Shown here piece by piece: positions 34,839 through 42,987 of a stretch of DNA of 64,000 nucleotides. Within the stretch, counting starts at the first letter, position 1. Every line of letters starts with the position of its first letter. This stretch comes from Lachnospiraceae bacterium (GTDB lineage: Bacteria > Bacillota > Clostridia > Lachnospirales > Lachnospiraceae), in assembly GCA_017399445.1 (NCBI GenBank), contig JAFQCM010000037.1, forward strand, positions 1-64,000. Direction: 5' to 3'. The position numbers and the translations under genes are program-made. The notes under the pieces were generated by a model that was not told where the DNA came from, did no database searches, and saw only the letters and a program-made list of their open reading frames with translations.

Positions 34839-35906
34839 CTACTTTACTGTATCTACTAAAATTCCCTCTTCAGTAATATAAATCGCACGTATAAAGTTAT
34901 TCCTTCCATCTATTGCCACTTTCTCTTTTGTAGATAGATTGATTGCAAAAAGAATATAATCCCCCTCGATTTCTTTATCCATTACATTCTCTCCTATTAC
35001 TTTCTTATTTTCTTCATCTTCTTGATTCTCAGAATTCCCAGCTATTATTTCCGCCTGCAATACGTCCGCAGATATTCCAAAATTGATATAATAAGCATGC
35101 TGTGCGTCTGCTCCAACCAAAAAAGCATTAGATACTAAAGGCGTATATGCTGAGCCATCTAATTCCACATGCATCACATTAGTTCCATTTTGAACAATCA
35201 AACCATCCGACAAATAAAATCTCTGAATATTATCAGCAACATCATATATTCTTCTAGATTCAATAGAATATCGTACTACTTTTTCCGCATCATTCAAGTA
35301 AAATATATGATTTCCATATAATGCGAACTGATGTATGGAATCATTTATCAATTTGTTGACTTTATTGTTTTCTATATTATAAGCATATAGTGCATCACAA
35401 TCTGTTTCATTGATGAAATATACTGTGTCATTCGTCGCAATAATTTCACCAACGGAATCCTTTCCCGAATACACTCTTTTCCCATCAACAACTACTTTAA
35501 GTCCACCAGTTTTTGTATCACAAAAAGCAACCACTTGACCTATTTCATTTCTGTTATTCCTATTAACATTGCAATTCCAAGCGTTTCCTGCCAAAGCAAT
35601 ATTATTAGGTATTCCAAGCATGTTCTGTTCATACCACTCTAACGCTAATGCATTTCCCCTAACTCCAACATTATCATAAAGAGTATTTAATGTCTCACTA
35701 TCCGTTGCCTGCAAATATTGGTTCAAAATTTCCGTTTTGGCATTATCTCTTACTATTGACAAAATCATTGTCATAAAAAGAGAGAACCCAACAAAAAGCA
35801 ATGTAGACAACCTAAACATCCATTTGCGTTTTGGCACTCTCTTGTATTTTTTATCCATTTCTTCTTGAAAGTATTGTTCCAAATTTTTTGTACTTTTTAC
35901 CATCAT
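34839..35906 (-). CDS. membrane-anchored extracytoplasmic protein of the Hxs cluster
   Basis: A 355-residue protein with a basic N-terminus, one membrane helix (about 29-50) and a large outside domain. The domain has repeated short beta-strand units with Tyr/Asp at regular spacing (TVYFINETDCDALYAYN, HIFYLNDAEKVVRYS, LIVQNGTNVMHVELDGS), like the DUF5050 or beta-propeller proteins of Clostridia. It starts at the stop codon of the 268-residue gene with GGGGGTG as ribosome site, so the two are coupled. A surface partner or sensor for the modified peptide is plausible but inferred. Confidence 0.65.
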   Translation of the reverse strand: MMVKSTKNLEQYFQEEMDKKYKRVPKRKWMFRLSTLLFVGFSLFMTMILSIVRDNAKTEILNQYLQATDSETLNTLYDNVGVRGNALALEWYEQNMLGIPNNIALAGNAWNCNVNRNNRNEIGQVVAFCDTKTGGLKVVVDGKRVYSGKDSVGEIIATNDTVYFINETDCDALYAYNIENNKVNKLINDSIHQFALYGNHIFYLNDAEKVVRYSIESRRIYDVADNIQRFYLSDGLIVQNGTNVMHVELDGSAYTPLVSNAFLVGADAQHAYYINFGISADVLQAEIIAGNSENQEDEENKKVIGENVMDKEIEGDYILFAINLSTKEKVAIDGRNNFIRAIYITEEGILVDTVK

Positions 35907-35907
35907 A

Positions 35908-36714
35908 TCACCCCCATATCCAATAAGCTGTTAATGCAAGCAGGTAAGTAATCAAGGCAACTACTCTCCCTGATACACTAAATAATACCGAACTACCAGA
36001 AAATTGACCCATAACCAAACAAATGGAGATAAAACTCCAAAAAAGCTTCTTCATAAATATTCTATTTTCTACAATCTGTAGTCTTATATGAACAGTTCCT
36101 TCTTTTCTATAAATGTCCCTATATACTCTTTTCTTTTCAGCAATTTCAGATGCACTTATGCAGTAAATTTCATCCTTCAACATTTCAGAAATCTGTATTT
36201 CCAATGCTTCAATATCTATCGAATGAAATAATTCTAATTTACTATCTAATGAAAGTATTGTTTCTGGAGAAAAAATACTCCACACATCATATTCTGAAAT
36301 ATTTGTTATATTGATACCAGTCTTTTTTTGTTTCAACACAAGACGATACAATTCACTCATAGAGCGTACATCGAAAAAATTAGGTTTCTTTAAACGCTTT
36401 AACTGTCGCACATCTCCATAGCATATTGTTTCATACAGTTTACGAATGCAGTCCTCTAAAAAAACAACAATCTCTTTTACTTCCATTAACTGCTCATACG
36501 TAGCTTCTTGTAATTTATCCGGAGAATAATAATCATCCATAACAGATGTAGCCCCCTGATAAACTTGTAATGCTTTGTACTCCGTCATCTCTATAATTTC
36601 TGTAATCAACAATCGTTTCTTAACTTCCGCATTGTCCTGCTTGCATGCTGACAATAATGTATATAGTTTCCCAGTTGATATCTTTAACATAGTTTTATCA
36701 TCCAATCTAATCAA
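35908..36714 (-). CDS. C-terminally membrane-anchored protein of the Hxs cluster
   Basis: A 268-residue protein, unknown to me. Residues 1-220 are helical, charged and cytoplasmic; two membrane helices (about 222-242 and 247-266) end the chain. The TTG at 36714 overlaps the stop of a short upstream frame as TTGA, which supports that start; an ATG at 36690 is the alternative, and both have weak ribosome sites. Its stop overlaps the ribosome site of the next gene. Tail-anchored proteins of this type could hold a modification or export complex at the membrane; this is inferred from neighbourhood only. Confidence 0.6.
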   Translation of the reverse strand: MIRLDDKTMLKISTGKLYTLLSACKQDNAEVKKRLLITEIIEMTEYKALQVYQGATSVMDDYYSPDKLQEATYEQLMEVKEIVVFLEDCIRKLYETICYGDVRQLKRLKKPNFFDVRSMSELYRLVLKQKKTGINITNISEYDVWSIFSPETILSLDSKLELFHSIDIEALEIQISEMLKDEIYCISASEIAEKKRVYRDIYRKEGTVHIRLQIVENRIFMKKLFWSFISICLVMGQFSGSSVLFSVSGRVVALITYLLALTAYWIWG

Positions 36715-36880
36715 TCAAATGGTGTAATCTCATCGTTTCTTTTATCAGTTATTGTTCTAGATTCGATTTTCGATGTATCATTCCCTAATGACTGATTTAA
36801 GCTTATTTTTTCAAAATTTTCATGTGAGGATCACATAGCAAACGTACATTGTTTATTTCCCTCATTTTTTGCATAACCAT
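36711..36880 (-). pseudogene. small frameshifted gene between hxsA and the 268-residue gene
   Basis: A 24-codon frame from 36880 ends in a run of six A. A second frame then runs 34 codons from that point to a TGA at 36711 that overlaps the next start as TTGA. Adding one A to the run fuses them into one protein of about 56 residues (ending ...RTITDKRNDEITPFD). No ribosome site is obvious. The composition is coding-like and polar. It may be a small cluster member that is decayed, slips, or carries a homopolymer sequence error. Confidence 0.35.
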
Positions 36881-36925
36881 TAAATATTAAATGAAACAAA
36901 ATCAACTTAACAGATTTTTCGTATA

Positions 36926-37000
36926 CTATATTCCAACTCCTGGAATTGACGCATATAGTCTCACTCCACGAGAGCCTGTGTTAACTCCGAATCCTTTCAC
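36926..37000 (-). CDS. 24-residue frame overlapping the hxsA stop codon
   Basis: Starts with a GTG that overlaps the hxsA TGA and reads VKGFGVNTGSRGVRL and then YASIPGVGI. The ending resembles the C-terminal signature of DUF4236-type proteins (basic beta hairpins closing with a SIPGTGI-like motif). It could be the tail of a lost DUF4236 gene, or an alternative end for HxsA reached by frameshift. No separate ribosome site is seen. Confidence 0.3.
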   Translation of the reverse strand: MKGFGVNTGSRGVRLYASIPGVGI

Positions 37001-37524
37001 TCTTGTGTATTTGGTGGAATGCTAACAACTGTATTTACCACCGTATCAACATCAATAGAAGTATTAGCCTGCGGAACTTGAATTCCTGATACATCTCCCA
37101 CTTCAATACCTGCAATTTTTGTTGTTACTGTGGTATCAGATACAAATCCAGAAGAATCTGTCGCACTATAATGTGAGGTGTTACTATGCGAAGCATGATT
37201 GCTGTGATTGCTATGGCTTCCATGATTGCTATGACTACTATGGCTACTATGTGTACTTGAAGACGTATGGCTAGAATGTGATCTATGGCTACTGTGACTA
37301 CTATGACCGCCCGAACCGGAACTATGTGATCTGTGACTACTATGTGATCTATGGCTACTATGCGATCTGTGATCAGCAAAAACTTCATCGTACATCAATA
37401 AACTTAGCACTAAAACCATTGTTCCCATTGCGATTACTTTATTTCTGGTTATGTTTCCTTCTTCTTCATATAAGAAATCATTTATTGACTTTTTTATCTG
37501 TGGAAATAATTCATCATTATTCAT
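36997..37524 (-). CDS. hxsA: His-Xaa-Ser repeat protein HxsA (radical SAM substrate)
   Basis: A 175-residue protein. An acidic leader (1-24) precedes a hydrophobic segment (about 29-50) ending in VFA-D, which could be a signal peptide. Residues 51-120 are an array of some 20 His-led triplets: 16 are His-x-Ser and four are His-Ser-Asn, broken by GSGG and SST. A Thr/Val-rich tail of about 55 residues follows. This is the hallmark of HxsA, the presumed substrate of the radical SAM maturases HxsB and HxsC, both encoded just upstream. The modification is not known to me. It is 12 nt after the MORN gene in the same operon. Confidence 0.88.
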   Translation of the reverse strand: MNNDELFPQIKKSINDFLYEEEGNITRNKVIAMGTMVLVLSLLMYDEVFADHRSHSSHRSHSSHRSHSSGSGGHSSHSSHRSHSSHTSSSTHSSHSSHSNHGSHSNHSNHASHSNTSHYSATDSSGFVSDTTVTTKIAGIEVGDVSGIQVPQANTSIDVDTVVNTVVSIPPNTQE

Positions 37525-37536
37525 TATTGATTCTCC

Positions 37537-38604
37537 CTATTCTGATATACTTGTACATACACCGTTGCTCCAGTATGTGCCATATATCGTTGATGAGCTC
37601 TTATGATACTTACATGTTCCCGATGGTTTATTATCAGAAAACTTCCCTTCAAGATATGGCACATTTGAAGATGTATAATAATATATACCCTGCCCATTCA
37701 TTTTATCATTGACCCATGCTCCATCGTATTTAGCTCCATCTGACCATGTATATGTTCCAGTACCACTTTTTAAACATCTCGACACTTCACCACTATACTT
37801 ATCACCGTTGTAGTAGGTTATTGATACTTTCCCACTAAAGGTGCCATTTGAATATATACCTTTATAAACATCACCGTTTTTTAAAGTTGCTGTTAACTCT
37901 CCAGTTGCAACTCCATCTTCCAAGTTCAGGACAAAAATTCCCTCTTCGTTCTTGATAGTATAAGTACCATTTCCAGAAAACTCATTATTTTCAAAGGTTC
38001 CTGCAAGAATATTACCATCAGAAAATGTATATACACCATTCCCCGAATATTTGTCCTCGCTCCAGGAGCCTTCATAAACAGCCCCATCTACATATTTAAA
38101 AATCCCATTTCCTGAACGTTGCCCTTTCAAGAAATCTCCCGTATATGTAGCACCATCGATATATTTGTATGTACCAGAGCCTGATATACGGTCATCATCA
38201 AACAAACCAACATAAGAATTTCCATTATTCCACTGCATTTCTCCAGTTCCATCTCGCAAATTATTGTCAAACTCACCAATATAAACATCTCCATTGCTCC
38301 ATGTTAGTACACCAGTACCTGCTTTAAGTTCTTCAACAATTTCTCCCTCGTAGGTATCACCATTATAGTAATACAGTGTCCCTGTTCCACTTATCACATC
38401 TTCAATAGTTGAACCTATGTATATTCCTTCATTGAGCTCATGGTACTCGAAATCATTATTCTCTGTTAACTCAACAACAAATGAACTTTGGGTATTGGAA
38501 GTCAATATTCCATAAAACAGCCCCGTCAATGCCACGCCACCTGCGAGTCCCAATACAGTTAATTTCAATTTTCTTTTGTCTGCCTTAAGTCTCTCTATAA
38601 CCAT
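37537..38604 (-). CDS. membrane-anchored MORN-repeat protein of the Hxs cluster
   Basis: A 355-residue protein. A basic N-terminus and one membrane helix (about 14-35) are followed by about 11 MORN repeats of 20-23 residues (YNGDTYEGEI, SNGDVYIGEF, NNGNSYVGLF, VDGAVYEGSW, SDGAKYDGAW and others), which form a long beta-hairpin ladder. With a single N-terminal anchor the repeats probably lie outside the cell. It overlaps hxsB by 10 nt and sits directly before hxsA. It may be a scaffold or wall contact for the repeat peptide. MORN proteins are not part of the basic HxsABCD set as I know it. Confidence 0.85.
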   Translation of the reverse strand: MVIERLKADKRKLKLTVLGLAGGVALTGLFYGILTSNTQSSFVVELTENNDFEYHELNEGIYIGSTIEDVISGTGTLYYYNGDTYEGEIVEELKAGTGVLTWSNGDVYIGEFDNNLRDGTGEMQWNNGNSYVGLFDDDRISGSGTYKYIDGATYTGDFLKGQRSGNGIFKYVDGAVYEGSWSEDKYSGNGVYTFSDGNILAGTFENNEFSGNGTYTIKNEEGIFVLNLEDGVATGELTATLKNGDVYKGIYSNGTFSGKVSITYYNGDKYSGEVSRCLKSGTGTYTWSDGAKYDGAWVNDKMNGQGIYYYTSSNVPYLEGKFSDNKPSGTCKYHKSSSTIYGTYWSNGVCTSISE

Positions 38605-39986
38605 GTTTTAAAAATCTCCAATATTTCTATATCTTCATTTATATACTCAAATAATATATCCAAGATCCCCTTATAAATTTTACATCTATATCCGTTCGCT
38701 TGTCTTGAATAAATATTTTGCTCCATTGCATAATTTATGACTGGACATACACCACAATAAGGATGATATACACAATCACAACATTGAGGAATTCCTTCCA
38801 GTACAGAAGCCTGACATGTTACTTTACATACCCTTGATTCCATCAAATCATCATATACTGATTCTTTTACATCACCCAACTGAAAATCTGGCATCCCCAT
38901 CTCTGAAAGCATTCTTCCTTCGTCACAGGTATATATTTTCCCATCGTAATAATATGCCAATTGTCCAATACCAGCTCCGCACGGAGACCGCAATTCCATA
39001 TAATTATCAGATACATGCCCAATAATCTTTCTTAAAAAAATTGAAGCATGACCTTCACATATTCGATAGCCCTCTTTATTACATTGAATTATGGCTGCAA
39101 GTGCTACTTTATAAAATTGTAGAAATTCTTCCGCAGTATATCCAATTTCATCCCAGTGTTCATTTGCATATCCTAGCGGAGTAAGCGGTCTTAAAAACAA
39201 ATAATGCAGATTTAATTCTCTATAAGCATCTACTATAGCTTGTGGATCGCTTAAACTTTTTCGTGTTGTTGTCTGAATTGCCCCAACACCAACCATGTTT
39301 TCCTGTAATCTTTTGATATTGCTACAAACAATATCATAAGTTCCTCCCCCAACAATTCTGGGTCTATTTGAATCATGAATATCCCTATTACCATCAAGTG
39401 AAGTAGATACTGCAAAATCAAATTGTTTAAAGAATGCTATCATCTCATCTGTTAAAAGTAATGTATTCGTAACAACGGTATAAGTTACATTTTTATCATT
39501 TTTATGAGCTTCGGTATATTCAACTATATATTTTATTACCTCAAAATTCACTAGTGGCTCACCCCCTTGGAATTCAAATGTAATTGAATTACTAGGCGTC
39601 TGCATAGCAATCTCCACAGCTTTTTCTGCTGTTTTCTTATCCATCATCCCTTTACATAGTTGTTCTGAATCTTGTGCTTGACAATAAATACAACACATAT
39701 TGCAAGCATTAGTCATTACAAAAATGTGTAAACAGGTAGCATCGAAAACATACCTTTTGTTATCTCGATATGGTGTTGATGCCTTCTCAATAAATACATT
39801 CTCGTCTTCATCGTAAACAAAAAAATATTTCTTTAGCTCTTCAAGCATTGTTTCATCAAGCATATCAAAATTACTATTTATAAGATTTTTAAAATCAAAC
39901 TTATTCAAGAAAAAAAAGTTTCCCTGCTCATTTGTTAATAAATATTTGTCCTTGAATTCCTTAAAATTAAAATAATTAATCTTCAT
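38595..39986 (-). CDS. hxsB: His-Xaa-Ser system radical SAM maturase HxsB
   Basis: A 463-residue radical SAM enzyme. The Cys-x3-Cys-x2-Cys cluster motif is in TNACNMCCIYCQAQ (about 94-101), followed by FQGGEPL for SAM binding. The C-terminal third is a SPASM domain: a Cys in SPCGAGIGQL, a Cys in YTCDEGR, and a dense set in QCCDCVYHPYCGVCP, which bind extra iron-sulfur clusters, as in peptide-modifying maturases. Residues 1-80 look like a peptide-recognition region. It overlaps hxsC by 11 nt and the MORN gene by 10 nt. It probably modifies HxsA. Confidence 0.9.
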   Translation of the reverse strand: MKINYFNFKEFKDKYLLTNEQGNFFFLNKFDFKNLINSNFDMLDETMLEELKKYFFVYDEDENVFIEKASTPYRDNKRYVFDATCLHIFVMTNACNMCCIYCQAQDSEQLCKGMMDKKTAEKAVEIAMQTPSNSITFEFQGGEPLVNFEVIKYIVEYTEAHKNDKNVTYTVVTNTLLLTDEMIAFFKQFDFAVSTSLDGNRDIHDSNRPRIVGGGTYDIVCSNIKRLQENMVGVGAIQTTTRKSLSDPQAIVDAYRELNLHYLFLRPLTPLGYANEHWDEIGYTAEEFLQFYKVALAAIIQCNKEGYRICEGHASIFLRKIIGHVSDNYMELRSPCGAGIGQLAYYYDGKIYTCDEGRMLSEMGMPDFQLGDVKESVYDDLMESRVCKVTCQASVLEGIPQCCDCVYHPYCGVCPVINYAMEQNIYSRQANGYRCKIYKGILDILFEYINEDIEILEIFKTWL

Positions 39987-41100
39987 TTTTCTTCCTTATT
40001 GGTAATACTTGTGGATTCATTACCTGCTTTGTAGAATAGAAAAAGCCTCCACAAATTTCTTTTACAAAACATTCCTCACACTCATCCATAAAACGTACTT
40101 TGTAATCTGTTATACTTTTTGCCGCAATATGCCAATAGCCTCTATCCAATGCACACAACGGGAAATTATATAATTGCACATCAATGCCCGCCTTTACAAG
40201 CAAATCAATCGCTGCTTTTGACTTTTGAAAAACTTCTGAATAATCCACCCAAAGACTCTCTCTATTAATTGCAGCATTTCCCATCATCTCCATACCTATA
40301 AAATTAACACAAAAAACTCCCTTATAGCTATTTGCAATATATTGTGCTGTTTCCCTTAAATAATCTATATTCTTTTTTGAAACAACAATCCGTATCTCAA
40401 CTTTTTGTCTTTCTTTCAGAAGATTTTTAATGCCCCTATCCGTTTGAACAAAGCTCCCTTTTGACTGTGTTATCTTATCATGAAGCTCTGGAAATGATGC
40501 ATGGAGCGGAATTGCAAATCTCATCCCCTTTGGAGTAACCTTTAAAACTTTCTGTAAGAATACTTTATCCGCCATTGACCTCCCATTCGTCAAAAGTTGA
40601 AAATCTGAATATGCAAATTTTCCAATCAATGTAGCCATAATCTCAATAAAGTTATCTTTTCCAAGAGTCGGTTCCCCCCCAGTCACATTTATATACTTGA
40701 TATCTTCAGGTAAAATATTTATGTACTCTCTCAACCACTCAAGATGTTCCTCATTTTTCTTCTTACGAACATTTTCTGAAAGCGGACACATAACACAATT
40801 TGAATTACACTGATTTGTCATGAAGATATCAATTTCTCCAGTTCCCTTCTCATGAATTACAAAGAAATACCCATTGGCAGATATTGATACAATATCGCCT
40901 GATGTCAAATTTTTGAACTCACTAACATCACATTCATAGTGCATTTCTGAATTCGAATCATTAATAACCAGATATTCGTTCTTAATATATGCTTTTAAAC
41001 CTTCTCTCTGAAAATATTTTATTCTTTCTTCATCAGCACAATCCGCATCTATAAATAAGAGCAACCTATCACCCTGATTCCAGTCTAATATCTTTCCCAT
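39976..41100 (-). CDS. hxsC: His-Xaa-Ser system radical SAM maturase HxsC
   Basis: A 374-residue second radical SAM enzyme. The cluster motif is in MTNQCNSNCVMCPLSE (about 94-108); NVTGGEPTLG is the SAM-binding Gly-Gly-Glu. A C-terminal Cys group (DECEECFVKEICGGFF) suggests an additional cluster. Residues 1-85 form a beta-rich domain typical of HxsC. Its start touches the stop of the A24-like gene and its end overlaps hxsB. With HxsB it makes up the paired maturases of the system. Confidence 0.88.
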   Translation of the reverse strand: MGKILDWNQGDRLLLFIDADCADEERIKYFQREGLKAYIKNEYLVINDSNSEMHYECDVSEFKNLTSGDIVSISANGYFFVIHEKGTGEIDIFMTNQCNSNCVMCPLSENVRKKKNEEHLEWLREYINILPEDIKYINVTGGEPTLGKDNFIEIMATLIGKFAYSDFQLLTNGRSMADKVFLQKVLKVTPKGMRFAIPLHASFPELHDKITQSKGSFVQTDRGIKNLLKERQKVEIRIVVSKKNIDYLRETAQYIANSYKGVFCVNFIGMEMMGNAAINRESLWVDYSEVFQKSKAAIDLLVKAGIDVQLYNFPLCALDRGYWHIAAKSITDYKVRFMDECEECFVKEICGGFFYSTKQVMNPQVLPIRKKNED

Positions 41101-42123
41101 TTATTTTACAATCCTTATAAAAAAATATAATATTTCACCTGCAACAATAAATATTGCGAATGGAATTTTTCTCACAATCGTAATGGTTTCACGACCATAT
41201 TTACTATTCCTCCACCTTTTTATAGCATCTACTTCCTCTTCTTTTAACCGACTTCTCATATCTTCACTTGTTGTTTTCGGCAATCCCTTGATTCTAGAAG
41301 GAATAAACATCGTCACTGTGGCATATGATAATACCATACCTCTTTTTACAGTATCTGTAGCAATTTCTTTGTAATTATAACCATTCAACAAATACCTAAG
41401 TACCAGCGCCACCAATAAAATTCCATAAGCGTATAGCTCAAATGTATCAAATGTAATACTCCGCACAAAAAATAAATTCACTCCCAAAATTCCTATCAGC
41501 AAGTACCATCGTCTGAATACTTTTTTACTATGAATTACAATTGCAACAAATATATTCATGAAGCTAAAAAGTAATTGGTTCTCATAGTAAATATCGCCCG
41601 TTATAAATTTTAGTATCTCACTTAACCCTCTTAGATACAAAAAACTTATTAAATAGCCTTTAGCAAAGTTTATTATACCATCCCATCCATTGTTCTTTTC
41701 TGCATAAAACTTCTCCCTCTTAATAAACAGAACTACTGAATCGATAATAATGTATCCGTATGCTATCAAAAAAACAAATATTATTGCATTTAACCCTGGT
41801 GCAAATGAAAATACATCATTATCATATAATCTAGCAGGAAACAACAAATTAACACATATTAGTAACTTGCTATCACCGGCCGCCCAGAAATGAAAACTAT
41901 ATAATGCTATTGCAAATACTATCATCACTAAAAAGTTACATAAATAAATCACCAAAAATTCACTTCCAAACAAGGGGAAATAAATGCTATTAATAATAGC
42001 TCCTCCTATTGCAGCGATTGCTAATGCCTTATTCTGAATAATCCCTTGCTTTATATCCGTGTATGTAACATATATTCCCAATATGACTATAATAGTCATT
42101 AACGCAGCTTCGCATAATAACAT
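41101..42123 (-). CDS. A24 prepilin-peptidase-like membrane protein of the Hxs cluster
   Basis: A 340-residue integral membrane protein. The first half has the two aspartates of A24 proteases: YTDIKQGIIQNK (Asp about 24, like the D-x5-IPN motif) and AAGDSKLL (Gly-Asp about 90, like GxGD). The second half adds several more helices, a charged cytoplasmic stretch (about 280-320) and a last helix, so it is longer than a simple A24 enzyme. Such enzymes cut class III signal peptides of pilin-like proteins. In this cluster the natural substrate would be HxsA, whose leader ends in EEEG before a hydrophobic segment. It sits between hxsD and hxsC with 1-nt gaps. Confidence 0.78.
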   Translation of the reverse strand: MLLCEAALMTIIVILGIYVTYTDIKQGIIQNKALAIAAIGGAIINSIYFPLFGSEFLVIYLCNFLVMIVFAIALYSFHFWAAGDSKLLICVNLLFPARLYDNDVFSFAPGLNAIIFVFLIAYGYIIIDSVVLFIKREKFYAEKNNGWDGIINFAKGYLISFLYLRGLSEILKFITGDIYYENQLLFSFMNIFVAIVIHSKKVFRRWYLLIGILGVNLFFVRSITFDTFELYAYGILLVALVLRYLLNGYNYKEIATDTVKRGMVLSYATVTMFIPSRIKGLPKTTSEDMRSRLKEEEVDAIKRWRNSKYGRETITIVRKIPFAIFIVAGEILYFFIRIVK

Positions 42124-42124
42124 A

Positions 42125-42334
42125 TCAAAATCCTTCCCGATTAGATAAACCTATCAGATAATTTTCAAATTCATTTATTGTTCTATTCGTTGAAACCTTA
42201 CAGTTTTTGAAGGAACATACCCAATACTCTTTTTTTTCTGACAACTGAATCAAAGCCAATTGAGAAAAGTCCGCTATAGCCTGCAATATAAATTTCTTAT
42301 CATATATCTTTCTATTCAAATATAATTTATTCAT
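42125..42334 (-). CDS. HxsD-like small protein (second copy)
   Basis: A 69-residue protein from the ATG at 42334; starts at 42343 or 42346 are possible. It reads as a small alpha/beta domain (YDKKFILQAIADFSQLALI, KKEYWVCSFKN, INEFENYLIGLSN) with the strand-helix pattern of HxsD proteins. Its start overlaps the stop of the other HxsD-like gene. HxsD is thought to assist the radical SAM enzymes, perhaps as a peptide carrier; that role is inferred from its constant presence in the system. Confidence 0.65.
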   Translation of the reverse strand: MNKLYLNRKIYDKKFILQAIADFSQLALIQLSEKKEYWVCSFKNCKVSTNRTINEFENYLIGLSNREGF

Positions 42335-42683
42335 CTTCTCCATCAAACCAATCTGTTAATATTTCATCAGCATTAAACTCTTCCATCTCTTCTTGCTCAT
42401 TCAACCCCGTATTAACAATCGTTGACGAAAGTGATCTGGCCACAATCATTTCTCGAATATTTTTTGTTCTCTCGGCTACAAATAATCTGGTTTCTTGTGC
42501 TATCAATTCATTCTCAAACTGTGCATACATTTCCTCTTCTGATATATCATTCTTTGCTTTTAATGTAATAAGATAATCCTTCTCATCCACATCTATATGA
42601 ATAAAAATATTATCAGTAAACACAAAAGCTGTTTTCATCACAACTTCCTTCGTATATAATTCTTTAGAATACTTCCGCATCAT
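42327..42683 (-). CDS. hxsD: HxsD-like small protein
   Basis: A 118-residue protein. The core (about 18-85) matches the HxsD pattern as I recall it: beta-strands IFIHIDVDEKDYLITLKA, then FENELIAQETRLFVAERTKNI and REMIVARSLSS, a helix with the conserved Asn-Glu-Leu and Ile-Arg-x-x-Ile-x-Ala. The C-terminal 30 residues are acidic. AAGGAAAGG precedes the ATG pair at 42683 and 42680. It leads the core operon of hxsD, hxsD-like, A24-like, hxsC, hxsB, MORN and hxsA, all overlapping or nearly so. Confidence 0.72.
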   Translation of the reverse strand: MMRKYSKELYTKEVVMKTAFVFTDNIFIHIDVDEKDYLITLKAKNDISEEEMYAQFENELIAQETRLFVAERTKNIREMIVARSLSSTIVNTGLNEQEEMEEFNADEILTDWFDGEDE

Positions 42684-42721
42684 TCCATCCTTTCCTTATA
42701 TATATCTATGATTTACATCTT

Positions 42722-42916
42722 TTACAAGGTGTATGCCCATCCATAATAATTTGCTCCAGTATAAGTTAGGTCCCTTTCACTATTACCAGTTTTATGCTCC
42801 ATCAATATTCCATGCTGAACATTATAAGTATACCCCTTAAAACAAATACCATCTCCATTGTATTCAACCGAAAACGCTTCAATACTTACTCCAAAGGCAT
42901 GAATTTTCTCCCACAC
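42722..42916 (-). CDS. 64-residue hypothetical protein upstream of hxsD
   Basis: A GTG-initiated frame with a weak ribosome site. The product is rich in Tyr, Gly and His (GYTYNVQHG, YTGANYYGWAYTL) and ends in aromatic residues. I recognise no family. It lies 38 nt before hxsD on the same strand, so it may be the first gene of the cluster or a fragment. It is too short and too isolated to say more. Confidence 0.35.
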   Translation of the reverse strand: MWEKIHAFGVSIEAFSVEYNGDGICFKGYTYNVQHGILMEHKTGNSERDLTYTGANYYGWAYTL

Positions 42917-42987
42917 CCAATTTCATAAATATTGCTTTTCAAATTGCTAATATTTCTTCCCGCTATTTCATAGGATTAATTCCAATA

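Noticed and set aside
37125..37388. An 87-codon Ile/Val/His-rich minus-strand frame
   Set aside because: It is the out-of-phase reading of the hxsA repeat; the codon periodicity of the repeat keeps it open.
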